A stretch of 11,853 nucleotides of DNA from Candidatus Omnitrophota bacterium (GTDB lineage Bacteria; Omnitrophota; Gorgyraeia; 2-01-FULL-45-10), in the NCBI GenBank assembly GCA_022703295.1, contig JAKLDX010000021.1, positions 1 through 11,853 on the forward strand. The letters are read 5' to 3'. Below the pieces are notes generated by a model that saw only the letters and a program-made list of their open reading frames with translations, did no database searches and was not told the origin of the DNA. Position numbers and translations under genes: made by a program. Below are positions 6,895-11,853 of this stretch, piece by piece (within the stretch, counting starts at the first letter, position 1; each line of letters opens with the position of its first letter).

Positions 6895-7971
6895 ATGAAT
6901 AAAAAGATCTTCGGTGTAATATTTTTAGCTGCTTTCTTCGCATCATCTGTTTTTGCCGAAAACGAAAAAAAATCTGATATTACACCTTATCCCACACTGC
7001 CTTATAACGAACTTATTTTCCCTCCAAACCCGACATTCTCGGTCCATGCGCCCAGTATCGTAGAACTTTCTGACGGAGGGCTGTTCGCCGTCTGGTATAA
7101 TGTGATCCCCCCCGGCACCACTACGGCCATTTGGGGTTCAAGAAAGCCTGCGGGCGCCGATAAATGGACAAAACCTTCTATCGTCAATTATTCTCCGGGC
7201 CATTCCAATAAAAACCCGGTACTTTACATGAACCGGGACAAAAAGCTGCTACTGTTCTGGGCGGAGGAAACGAGATGGCGCAAGTGGAAAAGAGACAGGC
7301 TGCGGATGAAAGTATCCGGAGACCTCGGCCGCACATGGGGCAAATCCCGTAACGTTGAGATCTCTTCCGGGTTCCTGTCCAGGACACATCCGATAAAACT
7401 TAATGACGGACGCCTCATACTGCCGATCTACACGGACTGGAGCACTTCTTCCGCGGTAATCACTTCGTGGGATGACGGATTAACGTGGAGCAAGCCCAGA
7501 TTCATGTTATTTTTTATCGGCACCCAGCCTGCAGTGATCCAGCGCTCTGATTCAAGCTTATTTGCTCTTATGCGTACAGGCATGCCTCCTCGCCGTTGCT
7601 GGCAGGCAGAAAGCACCAACCTCGGAAGGAACTGGAAGAATCAAAGGCTTTCCGCGATAGATAACCCCGGCTCATCCATAGATATGATCAGGCTGAGAAA
7701 CGGGCATGTTGTGCTGGTATTCAACAATTCAAAATCGGAACGATCCCATCTCAGTATAGCCTTATCGTACGATGAAGGCAGGACATGGGCGCATATAAAA
7801 GAAATAGAAGTCCGGCCGGGAAATACCAACATATATCCCTCCTTAATGCAGGACAGTAACGGGCTGATCCACGCGGTCTACTCTTTTGACGGCCGGCAGA
7901 GCATCTGCCATTTCGTAACAGATGAAAAATGGATAGAAAGCCAGAACGCCCAACCCCTCAGGCTTAATTAA
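6895..7971 (+). CDS. Secreted sialidase-fold protein with Asp-box (BNR) repeats
   Basis: A 358-residue protein with a clear Sec signal peptide (MNKKIFGVIFLAAFFASSVFA, cleaved after residue 21) and a six-bladed-propeller pattern. Asp boxes are SGDLGRTW (141-148), SWDDGLTW (191-198), the degenerate STNLGRNW (240-247) and SYDEGRTW (291-298). HPIKLNDGRLILPIY (165-179) and YPSLMQDSNGLIHAVYSF (314-331) resemble the BNR_2/neuraminidase-like group. That group includes exo-sialidases but also many proteins of unknown substrate, and no FRIP motif is seen, so glycan hydrolysis or binding outside the cytoplasm is as far as one can go. The ATG at 6895 is preferred over the GTG at 6889 because AAGG (6886-6889) is then 5 bases upstream. 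It seems to stand alone, with its own promoter on each side. Confidence 0.75.
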   Translation: MNKKIFGVIFLAAFFASSVFAENEKKSDITPYPTLPYNELIFPPNPTFSVHAPSIVELSDGGLFAVWYNVIPPGTTTAIWGSRKPAGADKWTKPSIVNYSPGHSNKNPVLYMNRDKKLLLFWAEETRWRKWKRDRLRMKVSGDLGRTWGKSRNVEISSGFLSRTHPIKLNDGRLILPIYTDWSTSSAVITSWDDGLTWSKPRFMLFFIGTQPAVIQRSDSSLFALMRTGMPPRRCWQAESTNLGRNWKNQRLSAIDNPGSSIDMIRLRNGHVVLVFNNSKSERSHLSIALSYDEGRTWAHIKEIEVRPGNTNIYPSLMQDSNGLIHAVYSFDGRQSICHFVTDEKWIESQNAQPLRLN

Positions 7972-7985
7972 CTTCGAGTTTTAGT

Positions 7986-8014
7986 TTGCATTTTCAATAT
8001 TTGGAAGATATACT
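7986..8014 (+). promoter_or_regulatory. Sigma70-type promoter of the cyclic-di-GMP/GDP-fucose operon
   Basis: TTGCAT (7986-7991) and TATACT (8009-8014) are separated by exactly 17 bases. The expected transcription start near 8021 is only about six bases before the ATG at 8027, so the mRNA would be almost leaderless. Confidence 0.65.
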
Positions 8015-8026
8015 TTATATTTAAGT

Positions 8027-8278
8027 ATGAAAAGCGAAAGCTGGCTGGGGAATATACTATATAAAGAAGTTTATGTCGGAGAAAAAGAGAAAGACGGTAA
8101 GGTATATCAAAAATATAAATTGGTGCCCAGATTCAAGTTTCGTGTCTTATTAAAAGTTGTGGTCATCACCTTATTCCTGGCTGTGGCTATCATGATAATA
8201 TTTATCACCGTATCGTTAAATTCAGCGAATACCCGCACGATTAACGTCTCAAATTATAAGCAGGCATTCTCAAACTGA
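8027..8278 (+). CDS. Small single-span membrane protein of unknown function
   Basis: An 83-residue protein I do not recognise. Residues 1-38 are charged and probably cytoplasmic (EKEKDGKVYQKYK), residues about 40-64 are a strong hydrophobic helix (LLKVVVITLFLAVAIMIIF), and about 19 polar residues would lie in the periplasm, with the basic flank PRFKFR fitting a cytoplasmic N-terminus. No ribosome site lies close to the ATG; the nearby promoter suggests a very short leader. It ends 13 bases before the cyclic-di-GMP enzyme, which has no membrane segment of its own. A role as membrane partner or anchor for that enzyme is possible, but only the position speaks for it. It could also be spurious, although the membrane segment and promoter argue that it is real. 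Confidence 0.6.
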   Translation: MKSESWLGNILYKEVYVGEKEKDGKVYQKYKLVPRFKFRVLLKVVVITLFLAVAIMIIFITVSLNSANTRTINVSNYKQAFSN

Positions 8279-8291
8279 CAAAAGCTTTCAT

Positions 8292-9578
8292 ATGGATAAA
8301 AGAAACGGTAAAAAAATGGGGCTTGTAAAAAAAATACTGAAAAAAAACAGAGAATTACGCCGTTTAAATCAGGCCCTTACGAAATCAAACAAAAGGCTGA
8401 AAAAACTTATATTAAAAGATTTTCATACCGGCCTTTATAACCGCCGTTACCTGGAAGACGCGATAGCGCGCGAACTTTCCTACTCCAGGAGGCACGCCGT
8501 GCCGTTCTCCGTGATAATGATGGATATAGATTATTTCAAATCCATAAATGACGCCTACGGGCATCAGTTCGGCGATATAATCCTGAAACACCTCGCGAAA
8601 AGAATAAGGGAAATGGTCCGTCGCCACGATACCGTGATAAGGTTCGGCGGGGAAGAATTTATTATCGTAGCGCCCAAAACCGACAGGGCAACCGGTACAA
8701 TGCTGGCCAAGAGAATATTACAAGACATAAATTCCAATAATTTCGGGAACAAGAAACACACAATCAAACTTAAGGTGAGCATGGCAGTAGCGTCATATCC
8801 GGAGGACGGTATCGTCGTAGAAGGAATGGACCTCATCTATCTTGCCGATCAGATATTGCGCAGAGTCAAAGAATACGGCGGGAACAGGGTTTATTCGCAT
8901 CTGAATATGGGCAAGTATATTGACGATGAGGAAAGCGGCAAGGTAACCGACGTGAGGTTCCTGAAAAAAAAGGTCGAGAGGCTCGCCAAAAGGGCTAATC
9001 AGTGCGTGGTGGAGGCCATATTCGCTTTCGCTAAAACCATAGGATTAAAGGACCGGTATACCGCAAGGCATTCGGAAAGCATAGTGACTTATTCCGAGGA
9101 GATAGCGAATGAGCTGGGTCTATCCAAAAAAAATATAGACCTTGTCAGAAAAGCCGCTATGCTGCATGATCTGGGCAAGGCCGGCATAGCCGAAGAGATA
9201 TTGCGCAAAAAGGCAAAACTTTCCATAGATGAGTACGCTACGATAAAAAACCACCCCAAGATAGGCGCGGATATAATAAAGCCTGTTAAGTTCCTGCATG
9301 ACATAGTTCCGCTGCTCCTCCACCACCATGAGAGATGGGACGGCAAAGGATACCCTAACGGCCTTAAAGGCGAGGAGATACCAATAGGCGCAAGGATAAT
9401 AGCAATTACAGATGTATATAAATCACTTGTTTCGAACCGCCCTTACAGGAAAGCCTACTCAAAAGATGAAGCTATCAAACTGATAGAAAAAGGCGCAGGC
9501 ACACAGTATGATCCCGATATCGTAGGCATATTCCTCAAGATAATAAAAAAAGAAAAAAAATCACAGGAGAAAAAATGA
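8292..9578 (+). CDS. GGDEF plus HD-GYP cyclic-di-GMP enzyme
   Basis: A 428-residue cytoplasmic protein. A basic coiled coil (about 8-42) leads into a GGDEF domain (about 42-205) with an intact GGEEF (119-123) and an RxxD inhibitory site (R110-D113) exactly five residues before it, so it should make cyclic di-GMP from two GTP under product control. A linker (about 215-240) joins an HD-GYP phosphodiesterase domain (about 240-418). Its metal and catalytic set is visible: H260, H292-D293 with K296, H321, H345-H346, the loop HERWDGKGYP (346-355) and D374. Tyr256 stands where a third-metal Glu occurs in some family members, so a two-metal centre is expected. The usual DVYDAL reads DVYKSL. Both activities look intact. 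The start lacks a good ribosome site. Its stop overlaps gmd as ATGA. Confidence 0.9.
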   Translation: MDKRNGKKMGLVKKILKKNRELRRLNQALTKSNKRLKKLILKDFHTGLYNRRYLEDAIARELSYSRRHAVPFSVIMMDIDYFKSINDAYGHQFGDIILKHLAKRIREMVRRHDTVIRFGGEEFIIVAPKTDRATGTMLAKRILQDINSNNFGNKKHTIKLKVSMAVASYPEDGIVVEGMDLIYLADQILRRVKEYGGNRVYSHLNMGKYIDDEESGKVTDVRFLKKKVERLAKRANQCVVEAIFAFAKTIGLKDRYTARHSESIVTYSEEIANELGLSKKNIDLVRKAAMLHDLGKAGIAEEILRKKAKLSIDEYATIKNHPKIGADIIKPVKFLHDIVPLLLHHHERWDGKGYPNGLKGEEIPIGARIIAITDVYKSLVSNRPYRKAYSKDEAIKLIEKGAGTQYDPDIVGIFLKIIKKEKKSQEKK

Positions 9579-10618
9579 AGAAGGCATTAATAACCGGAAT
9601 AACCGGACAGGACGGCTCTTACCTGGCGGAATTTCTTCTATCCCGAGAATATGAAGTTCACGGCATAATAAGGATCGCGAGCAATTTCAATACCCAGAGA
9701 ATAAACCACATATATATGGACCCCCACGCTGCGGGGGCACGTCTTTTTCTGCACTATGGCGATTTGTCCGATTCGGACCAGATCTCAAATATAGTACACA
9801 ATATCCATCCTGGCGAAATATACCATTTGGGTGCGCAAACACATGTAAGGGTAAGCTTTGACACCGCGGAATACACGGGAAACATAACCGGCCTCGGAGC
9901 AACAAGAATACTGGATAATATAAGGGTAAGCGGCAGGAATATACGTTTCTATCAAGCCTCGAGCAGCGAGCTATTCGGCAATTCCCCTGGCCCGCAGAAT
10001 GAAAACACCCCTTTCAGGCCAAGAAGCCCATATGCCGCATCCAAGCTTTATGCCTACTGGATCACCGTAGGATACAGAGACGGATACGGTATATTCGCCT
10101 CCAACGGTATTTTGTTCAACCATGAATCTCCCAGGCGCGGGGAAACATTCGTAACACGAAAAGTGACCAGGGCCATAGCAAATATAATATCCGGCAAACA
10201 GAATAAGTTGTACCTGGGCAATCTAAGCGCAAAAAGAGATTGGGGATACGCCCCTGAGTATGTTGAGGCGATGTGGAATATACTGCAACAAAAAGAACCG
10301 AATGATTATGTAATAGGGACCGGCGAGGCGCATTCTGTGGAAGAATTCGTAAATCTGGCGTTCGAATATGCCGGCCTTAACCCTAAAAAATACCTGGAGA
10401 TAGATAAGCGGTATTTCAGACCCACGGAAGTCGAGGCCCTTATAGCCGACACCGGCAAAGCAAAGAAAGAACTGGGATGGCAGCCAAAGATCGCCTTTAA
10501 AGAATTAACCAAAATAATGGTCGATGCCGACATGCGCGCAGCCGGACTGAAGCCTGTAGGTGAAGGTGACAGAATAATAAAAGAAAAATTTCCCAACAGA
10601 TGGTGGCAAAAGGACTAA
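9575..10618 (+). CDS. gmd: GDP-mannose 4,6-dehydratase
   Basis: A 347-residue member of the extended short-chain dehydrogenase family, of normal length. It would convert GDP-D-mannose to GDP-4-keto-6-deoxy-D-mannose, the first step to GDP-L-fucose and related 6-deoxysugars. GITGQDGSYLAEFLL starts the Rossmann fold (8-22); SSSELFG (129-135) and SPYAASK (151-157, Y153 and K157) give the catalytic Ser/Glu and YxxxK; FNHESPRRGETFVTRK (181-196) is the hallmark nucleotide-sugar segment. The loop usually written RRSSSFNT reads RIASNFNT (33-40). AGGAG (9565-9569) lies 5 bases before the ATG, which overlaps the upstream stop as ATGA. It runs directly into fcl. Confidence 0.95.
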   Translation: MKKALITGITGQDGSYLAEFLLSREYEVHGIIRIASNFNTQRINHIYMDPHAAGARLFLHYGDLSDSDQISNIVHNIHPGEIYHLGAQTHVRVSFDTAEYTGNITGLGATRILDNIRVSGRNIRFYQASSSELFGNSPGPQNENTPFRPRSPYAASKLYAYWITVGYRDGYGIFASNGILFNHESPRRGETFVTRKVTRAIANIISGKQNKLYLGNLSAKRDWGYAPEYVEAMWNILQQKEPNDYVIGTGEAHSVEEFVNLAFEYAGLNPKKYLEIDKRYFRPTEVEALIADTGKAKKELGWQPKIAFKELTKIMVDADMRAAGLKPVGEGDRIIKEKFPNRWWQKD

Positions 10619-11565
10619 TGGGATTTTTTGAAACCAAGAAGATCCTTCTTACCGGTGGAGCCGGTTTTCTGGGTTCCTATGTAACGAAAAAGCTGAAATC
10701 GCGCGGGTGCGCGAATGTTTTCATTCCGGAATACCCTCAATACGACCTCACTAAGATAGAATCTATAAAAAAAGCCTATCAGGATGCCGGAGCGGATATA
10801 GTCATACACCTGGCTGCCAAAGTCGGCGGCATAGGGGCAAATATGACCAAGCCGGGGGAATTCTTCTACGATAACCTGGTTATGGGGACCCAGATGATGG
10901 AAGAAGCCAGGCGGCTTAGAATCGAAAAATTTGTCGCGCTTGGGACCATATGCTGTTATCCGAAAAACACGCCCGTGCCGTTCAGAGAAGAAAACTTGTG
11001 GAACGGATACCCGGAGGAAACAAACGCGCCTTACGGCCTGGCAAAGAAGATGCTGCTGGTCCAGTCGCAGAGCTACAGGAAACAATACGGTTTCAACTCT
11101 ATATTCCTCCTCCCTGTTAACCTTTACGGCCCCGGAGATAACTTCAATCCCGAAACGTCCCATGTCATACCGGCTCTTATAAAAAAGTGCCTTGACGCCA
11201 AAAAAGAAGATAAAAACGAGATAACCGTCTGGGGAACCGGCAAGGTGACGAGGGAATTTCTTCACGTCGAGGATGCGGCTGAGGCGATCCTTTTAGCCGC
11301 GGAAAAATATAATAAATCGGAGCCTGTTAATATAGGCGCGGGTTTTGAGATCTCTATAAAGGATCTGGTTTCCTTGATCGCGAAACTGACCGGCTTTGAC
11401 GGCAAAATTCTATGGGACAAGTCCAAGCCCGACGGCCAGCCGAGAAGATGTCTCGATGTTTCACTGGCAAAAAAAGAATTCGGATTTACCGCAAAAACAG
11501 ATTTTCATGAAGGACTGAAGAAAACTATAGACTGGTACCGCAATAAGTTATCTCATACCGGATAA
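10618..11565 (+). CDS. fcl: GDP-L-fucose synthase
   Basis: A 315-residue epimerase-reductase that would turn the Gmd product into GDP-L-fucose using NADPH, in the cytoplasm. TGGAGFLGS (12-20) binds the cofactor; compared with E. coli Fcl, Y139 and K143 (YGLAK) match the catalytic Tyr/Lys, C112 and H182 match the epimerisation pair, and the Ser of the triad is replaced by Thr110 in GTICCYP, as in many bacterial members. REFLHVED (212-219) is typical. I chose the ATG at 10618, which overlaps the gmd stop as TAATG and has AAAGGA just before it, over an in-frame ATG at 10600 inside gmd. The tight coupling with gmd supports the assignment. Confidence 0.93.
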   Translation: MGFFETKKILLTGGAGFLGSYVTKKLKSRGCANVFIPEYPQYDLTKIESIKKAYQDAGADIVIHLAAKVGGIGANMTKPGEFFYDNLVMGTQMMEEARRLRIEKFVALGTICCYPKNTPVPFREENLWNGYPEETNAPYGLAKKMLLVQSQSYRKQYGFNSIFLLPVNLYGPGDNFNPETSHVIPALIKKCLDAKKEDKNEITVWGTGKVTREFLHVEDAAEAILLAAEKYNKSEPVNIGAGFEISIKDLVSLIAKLTGFDGKILWDKSKPDGQPRRCLDVSLAKKEFGFTAKTDFHEGLKKTIDWYRNKLSHTG

Positions 11566-11582
11566 ATAACATACGGCTTTCG

Positions 11583-11822
11583 ATGCGCGCCTTACTGATA
11601 AACCCCTGGATATACGACTTTGCCGCATCCGCGGGGGCAAGGATATTCCTGGAAGAATATTCGCCTATACCGGGCACGCCGGATTATAAAAAATCCTCTC
11701 TTCCTGAAGATGCAGACCCGCTTCTTCACAATAACAGCGCCTTCCCCCTTTACCGGCCGGAGCAATACGGCAAATTACAGGAGATCAAAAAATACGCCCG
11801 TTCGCTGAGCGCTTCCCTCTAG
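11583..11822 (+). pseudogene. Internally deleted B12-binding radical SAM gene remnant
   Basis: A 79-codon open frame. Residues 1-15 (MRALLINPWIYDFAA) match the usual first strand of B12-binding radical SAM proteins, which normally continues into a domain of about 100 residues. Residues about 18-79 (ARIFLEEYSPIPGTPDY, then DPLLHNNSAFPLY) look like the C-terminal tail that follows the radical SAM barrel in the same kind of protein. The CxxxCxxC cluster motif and the whole middle, several hundred residues, are absent, and the ends are joined in frame near codon 16. It cannot bind the cluster and is probably dead. No good ribosome site precedes it. It follows fcl by 17 bases. Family assignment is by recognition only. 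Confidence 0.6.
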
Positions 11823-11827
11823 CGAAA

Positions 11828-11853
11828 TTGACTAAAAGTATAATGTGTAGTAT
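11828..11853 (+). promoter_or_regulatory. Possible promoter cut by the window edge
   Basis: TTGACT (11828-11833) is a near-consensus -35; exactly 17 bases later the window ends with TAT, the first half of a -10. A separate TATAAT at 11839-11844 has no -35 at a workable distance. A new transcription unit may begin just beyond the window. Confidence 0.3.

Noticed and set aside
10600..10617. Upstream ATG for fcl inside gmd
   Set aside because: It adds six residues before the normal start, whereas the ATG at 10618 has AAAGGA and a TAATG junction.
10615..11265. Long minus-strand open frame (216 codons)
   Set aside because: It is antisense to fcl, whose catalytic motifs are intact; the translation is low in protein-like pattern.

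Overview
The window reads as a piece of a Gram-negative chromosome from a poorly cultured bacterial lineage. The evidence is Sec signal peptides, a lipobox, an inner-membrane sensor with a periplasmic domain, and a surface-sugar gene set. Gene style (dense operons, ATGA/TAATG junctions, a dCache-PAS protein ending in a coiled coil, a radical-SAM/gmd/fcl neighbourhood) resembles Candidatus Omnitrophota, but that placement is inference and no marker gene is present. No rRNA, tRNA, CRISPR array or insertion sequence was seen.

Layout. (1) 1-1646, plus strand: the end of a possible upstream gene, then a secreted GH15-like (six-hairpin) glycosidase. (2) 1643-3160, minus strand: a membrane sensor with a dCache-type periplasmic domain, a PAS domain and a terminal coiled coil but no output domain; its stop codon overlaps that of the glycosidase. 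(3) 3299-5306, plus strand: a three-gene operon (small lipoprotein, ABC ATPase, ABC-2 permease) behind a good sigma70-type promoter. (4) 5356-6722, minus strand: a visibly more AT-rich two-gene unit, a glycosyltransferase-like protein and a class I methyltransferase, with its own extended -10 promoter and a rho-independent terminator. (5) 6895-7971, plus strand: a secreted sialidase-fold (BNR/Asp-box) protein. (6) 8027-11565, plus strand: a small single-span membrane protein, a GGDEF plus HD-GYP cyclic-di-GMP enzyme, gmd and fcl, apparently one operon. (7) 11583-11822: a short open frame that looks like the two ends of a B12-binding radical SAM protein joined after loss of the middle, followed by a possible promoter cut by the window edge.

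How the genes fit together. gmd and fcl convert GDP-mannose to GDP-L-fucose, a donor for surface polysaccharide. The glycosyltransferase-like and methyltransferase genes could build or decorate such glycans. The two secreted glycan-active-type proteins and the ABC-2 exporter also point to cell-envelope carbohydrate work. The ATGA overlap between the cyclic-di-GMP enzyme and gmd suggests co-expression of second-messenger turnover and nucleotide-sugar supply. I found no clearly new system. The most distinctive points are the missing start of the methyltransferase, the internally deleted radical SAM gene, the strand-selective terminator and the output-less sensor.
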